DNA of 64,000 nucleotides from Kangiellaceae bacterium (GCA_019090895.1 JAHRVB010000042.1:45054-109053); one strand, 5' to 3'. Shown: positions 18,350 through 28,122, counted from the stretch's first letter. Translations and numbers: made by a program. The notes: generated by a model from the letters alone, not told the origin.

Positions 18350-20305
18350 ATGAAAAAAAGAGTTTACAGCATTATCAAAAGCACAAGACGGTTTTGTTTT
18401 GTCACAAGTCTACTAACGCTAGCGGCGTGCCAACAAAGAATAACCAATGATGATGTTGCGAGTAATGTCAATGAACAAGATCTCACTAAATTAACACAAA
18501 TTGCGAGCGACACATTTTCTAACCCGCTATTTCGAAACGGTGCAGATCCTTGGATGCACTATTATCAGGGGAATTATTATTTAACGACAACTACTTGGGC
18601 GTCTGAATTAGTGATGCGAAAATCGCCGACAATAGAAGGACTTGCAAGTGCGTCAGCTCATAATATTTGGACGGCAGACGACTCTTCTCGTTGTTGCAAT
18701 TTTTGGGCGTTTGAGTTCTTTCCGTTTGAAACTGAGGATGGTATGCGATGGTATGTTATATATACTGCAGGTGTCGAAGGTAACGGTTATCACGAGCAGA
18801 AAAATCATATTTTAGAAAGTGAAGGTAGTGACCCTATGGGGCCATATCAATATAAAGGCACACCAATGAAAGGTCATTGGAATATTGATGGTAGTTATTT
18901 TAAACACAATGATGAACTTTTCTTTTTATGGTCTGAGTGGCATGGAAAGGATCAAGTTAACCTAATATCAAAAATGACCAATCCATGGACCTTGCAAGGA
19001 CAACGTACGGTAATTACAAAACCTGAATACGAATGGGAAATTTCTGGTTTACGGGTTAACGAAGGGCCGGAAATTATTAAGCATGATGGTCGAACTTTTA
19101 TTGTGCATTCTGCTAGCTTTTGTAACACAGAAGACTACAAGCTAGGAGTTGTTGAGTTGACAGGTGAAGACCCGTTAGTCGCAGAGTCTTGGACTAAATA
19201 TGACGAGCCTTTTTTCACGAAAGGGAACGGTGTTTTTGGCCCAGGTCATCATGGATTTTTTACCTCTCCAGATGGCAGTGAAGAGTGGCTAGTCTATCAC
19301 GGTAACTCATCACCAACCGATGGCTGTAGTGGCACCAGAGCTGCACGCGCACAACCTTTTAGTTGGCATTCTGAAGGTGTTAAAAAAGGTTTACCTGACT
19401 TCGGTAAGCCAATGGCAGATAAACAGCAGCTACCGGTACCTAGTGGTGAACAAGGCCCCTTATTTGCTAATGTTCAAGGTGTTAGATATCACATTATCAA
19501 TAAAGACTCTCAAGCTTGTTTAACGACTAATAAAGTCGGTGAAGTGAGTGTTGGAAAGTGTGATAACCATGAAAGTCAATGGATAATCGATCCTGCGAAC
19601 GATGGTTTTTATCGCCTAGTAAATGCTAGTCACGGTTCTTTTTTAACAGAAGACAATTGCCTCTCCGATGATGGTAATCAAATATCATCGGACGCTTGGA
19701 TTTCATCCACCTGTCAGCGATTTAGTATCGATGCGTCTCATCATGGTTGGTTTCGTTTTACAAATGAACAATCTATAGCTAATCTTCAAGTAACGGGGTG
19801 CAGTACTAAAACTGGTTCAACAGTCGTTACAGGAGAAAATCGTATTGAAAGCTGCACCGATTGGCGAATCGAGCCAGTTTCTAATCTGGCAATTGTAAAT
19901 GCTTATAGTGGAAAGGTTATCACCGTTGATGATTGTAAAATCGAAGAGAATGTTAATCTCAGTCAACAAAGTTATACTGATATTGATTGTCAAAAATGGC
20001 AAGCCCGACCAACTAATAATGGTTATTACCGTTTTCTTTCGTTAAAAAACGAAAAGCTCTGTTTAGCAATAGAAACAGGCGATCAAGTAAAAGTAAAGGG
20101 TAATTTAGTTTTGGGTTCTTGTGCTAGTGAAATGAGCGAATGGCGAATAGAGTTCTTAAACAATGGTACAGTTCGATTGGTCGGTAGAAGAGCAGGAGCA
20201 ATAACTTTGGAATACAAAAAATTAATCGATAATGGTGCGAATGCCTATCAGCAGGTATGGAAAGATACAATTGATCAACACTTCTATTTACGGATTGCAA
20301 ATTAA
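18350..20305 (+). CDS. GH43 lipoprotein with C-terminal beta-trefoil-like repeats
   Basis: The ATG at 18350 has GAGTGAGC upstream; the longer frame starts at a GTG (18341) inside that site. MKKRVYS leads to a hydrophobic segment and lipobox LAAC, with Cys27 as the anchor. The GH43 domain (about residues 58-365) shows GADPW (Asp66), HWNIDGSYF and VNEGPEI, and is a third relative of the GH43s at 9488 and 14754. After about residue 375 come repeated Cys-rich units ending in QW or W (ESQWIID, CQRFSID, CTDWRIE, CQKWQAR, SEWRIE), which look like ricin-type beta-trefoil modules that bind carbohydrate. A surface arabinofuranosidase held on polymer is likely; exact linkage unknown. Confidence 0.83.
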   Translation: MKKRVYSIIKSTRRFCFVTSLLTLAACQQRITNDDVASNVNEQDLTKLTQIASDTFSNPLFRNGADPWMHYYQGNYYLTTTTWASELVMRKSPTIEGLASASAHNIWTADDSSRCCNFWAFEFFPFETEDGMRWYVIYTAGVEGNGYHEQKNHILESEGSDPMGPYQYKGTPMKGHWNIDGSYFKHNDELFFLWSEWHGKDQVNLISKMTNPWTLQGQRTVITKPEYEWEISGLRVNEGPEIIKHDGRTFIVHSASFCNTEDYKLGVVELTGEDPLVAESWTKYDEPFFTKGNGVFGPGHHGFFTSPDGSEEWLVYHGNSSPTDGCSGTRAARAQPFSWHSEGVKKGLPDFGKPMADKQQLPVPSGEQGPLFANVQGVRYHIINKDSQACLTTNKVGEVSVGKCDNHESQWIIDPANDGFYRLVNASHGSFLTEDNCLSDDGNQISSDAWISSTCQRFSIDASHHGWFRFTNEQSIANLQVTGCSTKTGSTVVTGENRIESCTDWRIEPVSNLAIVNAYSGKVITVDDCKIEENVNLSQQSYTDIDCQKWQARPTNNGYYRFLSLKNEKLCLAIETGDQVKVKGNLVLGSCASEMSEWRIEFLNNGTVRLVGRRAGAITLEYKKLIDNGANAYQQVWKDTIDQHFYLRIAN

Positions 20306-20374
20306 ATGAGGGTGATATTCTTTGGTGAAGCGCTAGGAAAATCGCTTCGATAACTATTATTAGTCAGGTGATCT

Positions 20375-21370
20375 ATGAGAATGTTTATTAGTACAATCGT
20401 GGTGGGAGCTTTCCAAGTATGTTTGTTGGCGATTGGGATGTTCTATACTTTGGTGGCCCAATCAAAGAATCCGATTATTGATTCGGTATTTACCGCGGAC
20501 CCTGCTGCTATCGTTCACAAGGATACTGTTTATTTATATACAGGTCATGATGAACAAGTACCGGGTAAGACAGGTTTTATCATGAAAGACTGGTTGCTAT
20601 TTTCTTCAAAAGACATGGTAAACTGGAAGCCTCATGGATCAATACTAAGTGTGGCTGATTTTAAATGGGCTCAACACTCTGCTTGGGCTGCCCACATGAT
20701 TGAGCGGGATGGTAAATTCTATTTTTACACATCTGTTTACTATAATGGTGGAGAGAATCCGGGGTTTGCGGTAGGAGTGGCTGTCGCTGACAACCCGGCA
20801 GGACCTTTTCGAGATGTTAGAGGAAGTGCGCTTTTAACAAACGGTATGACTAATCAAAGTAGTAATAATTGGGATGATATCGATCCTGCTATTTTCATTG
20901 AGGAAAACGGTGATGCCTACATGTTTTTTGGCAACTCTGTTGCTAAGTACGTCAAGTTGAAAGATAACATGATCGAGTTAGATGGGGAAATCAAAGTGCT
21001 TGATTTACCCAATTTTACTGAAGCACTATGGCTTCACAAGAAAAAAGACAATTACTATTTAACTTATGCCAGTGGGTTACCAGAAACCATCCATTATGTT
21101 ATGAGCAAAAGTATCCATGGTCCGTGGCAATATATTGGACTACTGAATGAAGTAGCAGGCAATAGCAACACCAACCATCAATCAATTATTGAGTTTAAAG
21201 GAAGAGACTATTTTATTTATCACACAGGAGCGATGCAACACAATTCACCGATTGGGATTGGTGGAGAATTCCGACGTTCAGTTTCCATCGAGCCATTGCT
21301 TTACAATTCTGACGGAACGCTTAAACCAATAAAAATGACCACTGAGGGAATTACAGTTCCAATCAAATGA
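20375..21370 (+). CDS. Exported GH43 glycosidase, tandem paralogue 1
   Basis: This 331-residue protein has an N-terminal hydrophobic signal segment (residues about 5-28). GH43 landmarks are TADPAAIV (Asp42), LYTGHDE, WAAHMIERDGKFYFYTS, DDIDPAIF and FTEALW (probable acid Glu). The type differs from the exo-arabinofuranosidase set and resembles GH43 proteins annotated as beta-xylosidase or alpha-L-arabinofuranosidase in polysaccharide loci, so the linkage cut is not certain. CAGGTG precedes the ATG. The next gene is a close copy (long identical blocks around WDDIDPAIFIEENGDAY and VKLKDNMIELDGEIKVLDL), evidence of local duplication. Confidence 0.82.
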   Translation: MRMFISTIVVGAFQVCLLAIGMFYTLVAQSKNPIIDSVFTADPAAIVHKDTVYLYTGHDEQVPGKTGFIMKDWLLFSSKDMVNWKPHGSILSVADFKWAQHSAWAAHMIERDGKFYFYTSVYYNGGENPGFAVGVAVADNPAGPFRDVRGSALLTNGMTNQSSNNWDDIDPAIFIEENGDAYMFFGNSVAKYVKLKDNMIELDGEIKVLDLPNFTEALWLHKKKDNYYLTYASGLPETIHYVMSKSIHGPWQYIGLLNEVAGNSNTNHQSIIEFKGRDYFIYHTGAMQHNSPIGIGGEFRRSVSIEPLLYNSDGTLKPIKMTTEGITVPIK

Positions 21371-21414
21371 TTTTAAATCATTTAGACAATCGAGTGAAAG
21401 TACATAGGGAATTT

Positions 21415-22368
21415 ATGAAGAAATATATATCGAGTTTTTTAATTACCAATTTAGTTTTTAGCGGTTGTTTGTTGGCCAAAAATCCCATCACAGACGAAAT
21501 GTTCACAGCGGACCCTGCGGCTATAGTTTATAACGATACTGTATACTTATACACTGGCCACGATGAAGATACTGATAATACATTTTATAACATGAAAGAA
21601 TGGTTATTATTTAGTTCTACCGATATGGTGAACTGGAACTCCCATGGCCCAATTCTTACAGTGACTGATTTTGAGTGGGCAGAAAAGCACGCCTGGGCTG
21701 CTCATATGGTTGAACGTGACGGACGATTTTATTTCTATACTTCGGTATATCATAAGAAAGACAAACCGGGGTTTGCAATCGGTGTCGCGGTTGCTGATAC
21801 ACCTTATGGACCCTTCAAAGATGCTCGTGGTAGTGCCTTGTTAACTAATGATATGACTACTCATACAAAAAATGATTGGGATGACATTGACCCCGCCATT
21901 TTTATCGAGGAAAACGGTGATGCTTATATGTTTTTCGGTAACCTGGTTCCAAAAGTCGTTAAGTTAAAAGACAATATGATTGAGCTAGATGGGGAAATAA
22001 AAGTACTTGACTTACCCAATTTTACAGAAGCGTTATGGGTGCATAAGAAGGGGAGTTATTACTACATATCCTATGCCAGTGGTTTTCCTGAAACTATTCA
22101 TTATGCTATGAGTGAAAGTCTAACTGGGTCATGGAAATATATGGGATTAATAAACGAACTGGCCGGTAATAGTGAGACTAATCATCAATCGATTATAGAG
22201 TTTAAAGGTAAAGATTACTTCATTTATCATAATGCTGGAATTCAACATGATTCTACCATTGGTGCGGGGGGACGCTATCGCCGTTCAGTTGCGATTGATA
22301 AATTAGAGTACAATAAAGACGGTGCAATTAAACCTATTGTAATGACCTCTGAAGGAATTACCAAATGA
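21415..22368 (+). CDS. Exported GH43 glycosidase, tandem paralogue 2
   Basis: This is a close paralogue of the preceding gene; I estimate roughly two-thirds identity by eye. The open frame overlaps the upstream stop (ATGA at 21367). The ATG at 21415 has AGGGA upstream and gives a proper signal segment, MKKYISSFLITNLVFSGCLLA, so I prefer it (317 residues). The cysteine in FSGC might be lipidated, whereas paralogue 1 lacks one there, so the copies may differ in location. The catalytic blocks TADPAAIV, DDIDPAIF and FTEALW are kept. The copies differ mainly in loops, for example after GHDE, which suggests divergence in substrate rather than decay. Confidence 0.82.
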   Translation: MKKYISSFLITNLVFSGCLLAKNPITDEMFTADPAAIVYNDTVYLYTGHDEDTDNTFYNMKEWLLFSSTDMVNWNSHGPILTVTDFEWAEKHAWAAHMVERDGRFYFYTSVYHKKDKPGFAIGVAVADTPYGPFKDARGSALLTNDMTTHTKNDWDDIDPAIFIEENGDAYMFFGNLVPKVVKLKDNMIELDGEIKVLDLPNFTEALWVHKKGSYYYISYASGFPETIHYAMSESLTGSWKYMGLINELAGNSETNHQSIIEFKGKDYFIYHNAGIQHDSTIGAGGRYRRSVAIDKLEYNKDGAIKPIVMTSEGITK

Positions 22369-22431
22369 ATACAAGTGGCCGACAGTAATCGAATTTAAAA
22401 ACGTCAAAGTTCAATATTAATCTAAGAGTTA

Positions 22432-24375
22432 CTAATCGGTAACTTTAATAATAAAACCATCATTTCCAGCTAGATTGATTGAAGTACTATTCTCTATAAA
22501 TATTTCTTTGCTAGTTAATGCTCTTTCATTAGAGCCACTTTGAATTAGTTGTGCTTTTTTTCCTTGCACAAAATCCAAATTCAGTAGTAGTTTTTTAACG
22601 GTTTTTTCACCATTAATACCGGCAATATACCAAGTGTTTTTATGTCGGCGAGCAAATACAGCTAGTTCTCCAGGGTAGCCACTAATAAATTTGGATTCGT
22701 GCCATCGAGTTGGTAGCTTCTGCAGAAATTGTTTCGCAAAATCGGGAGTATGCTTCATACCTTCGGGTGTTTCCACTATGTGTTGGATACCTGAAGTGAA
22801 CAAAATTGTTTGCGCTAGGGCAAACGCATTGGTTGTTTTACGAATAATATTAGGAATATCGTTAAGAGTTGTAGGAGTGAAATCCATTGGATCAAATAAG
22901 TTCCGAGTAAAAGGTAACATAGCACTATGGCTAGCCTCTAAATCGGCACTTTGTTGGAAGAAGCTGATCATTTCAAAACCTTTAACGGCCTCAACGGTTA
23001 ACAAATGTGGGTAAGTCCGATGCCACCCCCTCGGTAATGTTGCGCCATGAAAATTCACTAATAATTTATATTTTGCAGCATCTCGTAGAATTTGGTGATA
23101 ATAGTCAATCATTGATTGACCATCACCGGCAAAAAAATCTATTTTAACACCTTTGACTCCCATTTTTGCGAGTTTTGAAAATTCCTTTTCCCGTTTCTTT
23201 TGAGTTAACAGTTTTCCTTTTGGGTGGTACGGAGTGGTATTCCAATTTCCCGCGGAGTTATACCATAGAAATATCCCCACGTCTTTGCTACGCGCGTAGT
23301 CGATTAAATCTTGAATCTTCTTATATCCTATGGTGGTGTCCCAGTTAACATCGATTAAGCTATATTGCCACTTCATTTCTGCCGCGTAGTCAATAAATTC
23401 TTTTTGTGTGGCATAGTTAATCGAGTCATCTTTTAGTAACCCCCAACTCCATGCCGCAATTCCAGGCTTTACAAAACTAGTATCCATTTCGATCATTGGA
23501 TCTGCTAGATCCGTTCCTAAAGTACTGTCAGCTATGGTCGCTAAATCTCCAACCGCGATAACTCTCCAAGGAGTTGTAAAAGGAAGTCTATCCGTTGCCA
23601 TGACATCACCTTCGGTAAATACTTCTTTCGCCATAGGCTTTCCGATTTTATATTCACCGTTTGGAGATTCTGATTGTAATCGCGATGCATGGAAGTTCGC
23701 ACTGAGTCCGCTTTCTGTTATTGCTACCCAGGTATCGTTGCTGTTTCCTGGTTTAAACAAAGCTGGAAATACCCAACCGGCCTTCGATGGCGACACCTGT
23801 CCTACAGGGATACCCATTTGGTAGTGCTCTTCATAAGATGGGTTTGTATTAGACCAACCGGTTCGTGCAACAGCTGCATGTTGAAGCCATCCTTTAGTAT
23901 TTTGCGGGAAAGAGAAACTGGTATTTTCATCAATTAGTTTAACTTGCTTGTTTTCAAAACTCTTAGGGTCGGTTAATAACCGGTATTTAAATGCAACGCC
24001 ATCATTTGAAACACGAAAAACAACTTCAACTTGTTGGTGGTTTATATTTTTAAAGAGGTAGCTCTGTTGATTGGCTTGGTAACTAACCTCTGATTGTTTA
24101 CCGGTGAAAAGTTGATAGTGTTGTTGGACGGATTTGATTCCTGAAACTGAAATGAGGTTTAGATTGTTGGATATGTCTCGATCTTCTAATTGAAGACCTA
24201 ATCTCGAATCCAAGATTACAGCTATTTCATTTCGGCTGATTCGGTAGTTCGCTTGGTTAACACTGTTTATGAACACTTCCACGCTAAGCTCTCCATTGGG
24301 GCTTATAAGCGGGGCCGATTTTAAGGTCCCTGATACTACAAGAAAAAGAGTAATGAGCATGCTTTTATTTGTCAC
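22432..24375 (-). CDS. GH97 family glycosidase, retaining type; possible beta-L-arabinopyranosidase or alpha-galactosidase
   Basis: This 647-residue exported protein starts at a GTG with GAGGGA upstream. It has an N-terminal beta-sandwich (SPNGELSVEV start), a TIM barrel (GIAAWSWG, WQYSLIDVNWD, GIFLWYNS) and a C-terminal sandwich. Asp413 in VKIDFF is at the nucleophile position of retaining GH97 alpha-galactosidases (Asp415 in Bacteroides BtGal97b). Glu468 in KGFEM is offset equally from that enzyme's acid/base Glu470. Inverting SusB-type alpha-glucosidases lack this Asp. Some retaining GH97 enzymes are beta-L-arabinopyranosidases, the same stereochemistry without C6, which would suit this locus. 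It is divergent from the LamG-GH43 gene. Confidence 0.85.
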   Translation of the reverse strand: MTNKSMLITLFLVVSGTLKSAPLISPNGELSVEVFINSVNQANYRISRNEIAVILDSRLGLQLEDRDISNNLNLISVSGIKSVQQHYQLFTGKQSEVSYQANQQSYLFKNINHQQVEVVFRVSNDGVAFKYRLLTDPKSFENKQVKLIDENTSFSFPQNTKGWLQHAAVARTGWSNTNPSYEEHYQMGIPVGQVSPSKAGWVFPALFKPGNSNDTWVAITESGLSANFHASRLQSESPNGEYKIGKPMAKEVFTEGDVMATDRLPFTTPWRVIAVGDLATIADSTLGTDLADPMIEMDTSFVKPGIAAWSWGLLKDDSINYATQKEFIDYAAEMKWQYSLIDVNWDTTIGYKKIQDLIDYARSKDVGIFLWYNSAGNWNTTPYHPKGKLLTQKKREKEFSKLAKMGVKGVKIDFFAGDGQSMIDYYHQILRDAAKYKLLVNFHGATLPRGWHRTYPHLLTVEAVKGFEMISFFQQSADLEASHSAMLPFTRNLFDPMDFTPTTLNDIPNIIRKTTNAFALAQTILFTSGIQHIVETPEGMKHTPDFAKQFLQKLPTRWHESKFISGYPGELAVFARRHKNTWYIAGINGEKTVKKLLLNLDFVQGKKAQLIQSGSNERALTSKEIFIENSTSINLAGNDGFIIKVTD

Positions 24376-24490
24376 TTAATGTCCCTCGTTAGTTAATGAT
24401 CTAGGCTGTTTAAGTCGGTAACAGCGTGGCTCTTATTAGAGTATAAAGTCATGTTTAATTCCAAATGTTTAATTCTACTTGCCTTAATTG

Positions 24491-24503
24491 TAGTATTATA
24501 TTA
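24491..24503. promoter_or_regulatory. Candidate GntR operator between GH97 and the LamG-GH43 gene
   Basis: TAGTAT-T-ATATTA lies within TTGTAGTATTATATTAC, matching the element at 8-20 over TTGTAGTAT and most of the right half. It is central to the 215-bp divergent promoter region, 116 bp before the GH97 start and 88 bp before the GH43 start. Confidence 0.45.
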
Positions 24504-24590
24504 CGATAAAACTAATCATGACTAGTCGCAAACAATAATAATGTTGCTTATGAAGTATTCATTTTATAAAACTATAAAAGTGAGGGGTTT

Positions 24591-27500
24591 ATGTACAAAA
24601 ATAAGATAGCACTCGTTGTCGTCAGCTTGTTAGCAGTAGCAGGTTGTGACAGCGGTGGAACTAAAAAAGATGATACGGTGAGTGCGCCGGTATTAATCGA
24701 AGCACCTATTAAGCCGAGTATTAGCGTGGATGTTCCGTTTGATGCTGATAATCGAGTCGGCTTCCAAAATATTGCTGTTCATGACCCTTCAATTGTTGAA
24801 GATAGTGGTACTTACTATATCTTTGGCTCGCACCTTGCTGCGGCAAAGTCGACAGATTTAATCAGTTGGGAATATATTTCCTCGTTATCGGCTAATAACG
24901 CTGTCGATGAAAGCTCATTGTTTGATAACAGCTATACCACTGAAATTTCTGAAGGTATCGAGTGGACTGATGGATTTACCGGTAATTGGGCTGCTGATGT
25001 TATAAAAGCGCCCAATGGCAAATATTGGTTTTATTATAATCACTGTGCACAAGACAATCCTGATACTGCAGAACTAGACGAGGTTTGTTGGAATCGATCT
25101 TACTTAGGTTTAGCTGAATCCGATAGCATAGAAGGTCCATATGTCGACAAGGGAATATTTATTCGTTCCGGCTACCGAACTGCAGAAGAATTCGTAGCTT
25201 ATCCTCTGGATAATGGCCAAGATACTTACAATCAGGCCGTTGATCCCAATGCAATTGATCCAGCAGCTTATTACGATAAAGACGATAACTTATGGATGGT
25301 CTACGGATCGTATTCCGGTGGTATCTTTGTTTTAGCAATGGATGAGGAAACAGGTATGCCAGAGGCCGGTCAAGGCTATGGTACTCGTCTTGTTGGTGGT
25401 TCATTTCGTGCGATGGAAGGTGCATTTTCCTTTTATAGCCCAGAGAGTGACTATTATTATCTAATGTTTTCTGTGGCAGGTTTTGCCGTCAACGATGGTT
25501 ATAACATTCGTGTTGCTCGTTCTAGAAATCCACAAGGTCCCTACTATGACCCTGCGGGTAACGATATTGCAAATGCAGAGGGCCTAGCGGTCGGTGCTAA
25601 ATTAATGGGTGGGTTTGAATATACTCAAGAATTAGGTGACGAAGAAGAAGCTTGGGGTTATCAATCACCGGGACATAACTCAGCTTACTATGATGAAGTA
25701 ACCGGTCGCCACATATTAGTAACACATACACGTTTCCCCTCAACTTCTACTAAATTTCCAACTATTCCGGAGGCACACGAAGTCCGGGTCCATGAAATGT
25801 TTATCAATAAGGATGGTTGGTTAGTTGCTTCCCCACAACGGTTTGTCCCGTTAGACAGTGATAACATTGTCGGAATCGACGACGTTATGGGTTACTACAA
25901 ATTTGTTAATCATGGAGTAGATGTCAATAGTAGTGCTATCCGTTCTACTCACATTGCTCTTAATGCAGATCACTCTGTGACTGGAAGCGAAACTGGAGCT
26001 TGGTCCTTAGTTGACCCCGAAAACATCAACCTGAAATTAGCCACAGGTACTTATGTTGGTTCGGTGAAATGGCAATGGGATGATGCGAGAGCTGAGCTTG
26101 TGCCTACCTTTTCAGCATTAGCGCAAGATGGTTCAATGGTTTGGGGGAGTAAAGTAAGCGATATTAACGATACAGCGACAACTTTATCGGAGATTCATGC
26201 TGCGCTAGAAGTTCCCGATGAGTTATCTGTTAACGATCTTAATTATAAATTAACTTTACAGGCCAAAGATGGTGCCATAATTAATTGGACTAGTAGCGAT
26301 AACTATTACGTCAACGTGGTTGACGGTTCCGTTTTTATTCCTACGCCCGATCGAGGCAACAAAACACTTACTTTAAATGCTGAAATTACTCTCAATGGTC
26401 AAACTACAACCAAGAGTTTTGAAGTTACGCTTATAGCGCGCTCTGAGTTTGTCAATGCGATTGCTCATTATCAATTTGAAGATAATGTCTCTGACACTTT
26501 AGCAGGATTTGATGACGCAACAGTGACATCTTCGAATATGGAAGTGGCTGGAGGGGTTGAGCAGTATGCGGTTGGACAAACTGGACAATCGTTCGATTTT
26601 GACGGTGCAACTGGCGTTAAATTAGATAATCAAATTATTAATTCAGATAGCTACACAATTTCGTTTTGGAGTAATCCAACAGAATTAGCGGTTCATACAC
26701 CTGCATTATTTATGTCAGAAACTGGTAATTATGACCGGTGGATCACTTTTGCACCTTCCAATGTTTGGTTCACTACGACTACCGCAGTTTGGAGTCGATA
26801 TTTGGACGATAATTTAGTGGACGATTGGAATCAAATAGTTGCCGCAGAAAGTGTCGTGTATAACGAGTGGACTCACTATGCACTTTCTTATGGTGAAGGT
26901 GTAATGAAACTTTACATTAATGGCGTGTTGGCCGGCTCTATGCCTCGTCCTGATTTCTTCGGTGGAATGGGCGGCGATTTTGCGCTTGGAACTGGATATG
27001 GATGGGACCCATCATACAGAGGGAAAATTGATGAAGTAATCATTTATGATTATGAGCTTAATAGTTTAGATATTAACGCTGCTGCGATTAATAACCTAAC
27101 TGATCCAAATGATTTTCCTCCTTTTATTAAAGATGCTCTAGATTTGGGTGATACCTCAGCCGTTAAGTCGAGTTTCTCATTGCCAAGAGTAGGTCCATTC
27201 GTTTCGGGAATTAGTTGGAGCGCTCCAGAAAACGATTTTTTCAAAGTTGAAAATGGTCAAGCGATCGTTACACAACCTGCACCTGCCGCTGGTGATCAAC
27301 AGATTACGCTGACAGCGACAATTCGTTATAAAGAGCTTACTGATACTAAAGTCTTTGAGGTAACCGTTAAGTCGTTAGCTCCAGCCGAGTATAGTTTTGA
27401 AGGTGATTTATCAGCGCTTGATGGAGTCGCCGCAGATGGCATTATATCAGGTGACCGAATCGGTAATACTGGCGGAACAATAAGCTATACAGAAGGTATT

Positions 27501-28022
27501 GAAGGTCAAGCGTTATTATTAGACGGTACGAGTGGTGTGCGTTTGCCAGATAATCTGGTGACATCTCAACAATACTCAATCTCCGTTTGGTTAAAGCCTA
27601 CTGTTATGACTGATTACACTACTGCATTCTTTGGCGCATCTGATGCCAATAATTGGATAAGCATTGTACCTCAGCTTAATAACACCGACGCAGGCCCACT
27701 AAATTCATCTGCTGTTTGGGTAAGTAGTGGTGGATGGTGGAATGATTTCAATTTTGGCGAAAACGTATTTAGTCCGGAAGAGTGGACTCATATTGTGGTC
27801 ATTGTTGATGGAAGTAACGCCAAAGTTTATTTAAACGGTGTTGAAACTCTATCAAATAGTGAATTCCCCAATTTATTCGCTTTGGGCTTAACCACTCAAT
27901 GGGCGATTGGGGTTAACTATTGGGATACGCCATTTAATGGAGCAGTCGATGAACTCAAGTTCTTCTATGAAACTATTGATACGGATAAGGTGACTGAACT
28001 TTATAGCGTAGGTGCTCAATAA
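24591..28022 (+). CDS. Large GH43 lipoprotein (endo-arabinanase type) with LamG-like domains
   Basis: This 1143-residue protein starts at an ATG with GAGGGG upstream and has a clear lipobox, AVAGC (Cys19). The GH43 domain covers about residues 55-420: AVHDPSIVEDSG, WAADVIKAPNGK, DPAAYYDKDDNLWMVYGS, RAMEGAFSF and SPGHNSAYYD. It resembles the larger arabinanases of the YxiA/AbnB type, which carry an extra beta domain after the propeller (here about residues 425-525). Two Ig-like atrophied repeats (each ending in a KSFEVT- or KVFEVT-like strand) are each followed by a LamG/concanavalin-like sandwich with GATGVKLD or GTSGVRLP and a DEV or DEL end. A cell-surface arabinan binder and cutter is likely. 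Confidence 0.88.
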   Translation: MYKNKIALVVVSLLAVAGCDSGGTKKDDTVSAPVLIEAPIKPSISVDVPFDADNRVGFQNIAVHDPSIVEDSGTYYIFGSHLAAAKSTDLISWEYISSLSANNAVDESSLFDNSYTTEISEGIEWTDGFTGNWAADVIKAPNGKYWFYYNHCAQDNPDTAELDEVCWNRSYLGLAESDSIEGPYVDKGIFIRSGYRTAEEFVAYPLDNGQDTYNQAVDPNAIDPAAYYDKDDNLWMVYGSYSGGIFVLAMDEETGMPEAGQGYGTRLVGGSFRAMEGAFSFYSPESDYYYLMFSVAGFAVNDGYNIRVARSRNPQGPYYDPAGNDIANAEGLAVGAKLMGGFEYTQELGDEEEAWGYQSPGHNSAYYDEVTGRHILVTHTRFPSTSTKFPTIPEAHEVRVHEMFINKDGWLVASPQRFVPLDSDNIVGIDDVMGYYKFVNHGVDVNSSAIRSTHIALNADHSVTGSETGAWSLVDPENINLKLATGTYVGSVKWQWDDARAELVPTFSALAQDGSMVWGSKVSDINDTATTLSEIHAALEVPDELSVNDLNYKLTLQAKDGAIINWTSSDNYYVNVVDGSVFIPTPDRGNKTLTLNAEITLNGQTTTKSFEVTLIARSEFVNAIAHYQFEDNVSDTLAGFDDATVTSSNMEVAGGVEQYAVGQTGQSFDFDGATGVKLDNQIINSDSYTISFWSNPTELAVHTPALFMSETGNYDRWITFAPSNVWFTTTTAVWSRYLDDNLVDDWNQIVAAESVVYNEWTHYALSYGEGVMKLYINGVLAGSMPRPDFFGGMGGDFALGTGYGWDPSYRGKIDEVIIYDYELNSLDINAAAINNLTDPNDFPPFIKDALDLGDTSAVKSSFSLPRVGPFVSGISWSAPENDFFKVENGQAIVTQPAPAAGDQQITLTATIRYKELTDTKVFEVTVKSLAPAEYSFEGDLSALDGVAADGIISGDRIGNTGGTISYTEGIEGQALLLDGTSGVRLPDNLVTSQQYSISVWLKPTVMTDYTTAFFGASDANNWISIVPQLNNTDAGPLNSSAVWVSSGGWWNDFNFGENVFSPEEWTHIVVIVDGSNAKVYLNGVETLSNSEFPNLFALGLTTQWAIGVNYWDTPFNGAVDELKFFYETIDTDKVTELYSVGAQ

Positions 28023-28122
28023 TTACACTTAATAGTGGGGGAAGTTATTTTCTCTCTATTAACCTAATAATAAAGAAATTAATTATTTCGAGATTTAACA
28101 GCGAGATAAATTGGAGAACATA

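Noticed and set aside
22432..24375. GH97 as a SusB-type starch alpha-glucosidase
   Set aside because: The Asp at VKIDFF is at the nucleophile position of the retaining subgroup, which inverting SusB-type enzymes lack. No starch genes are nearby.
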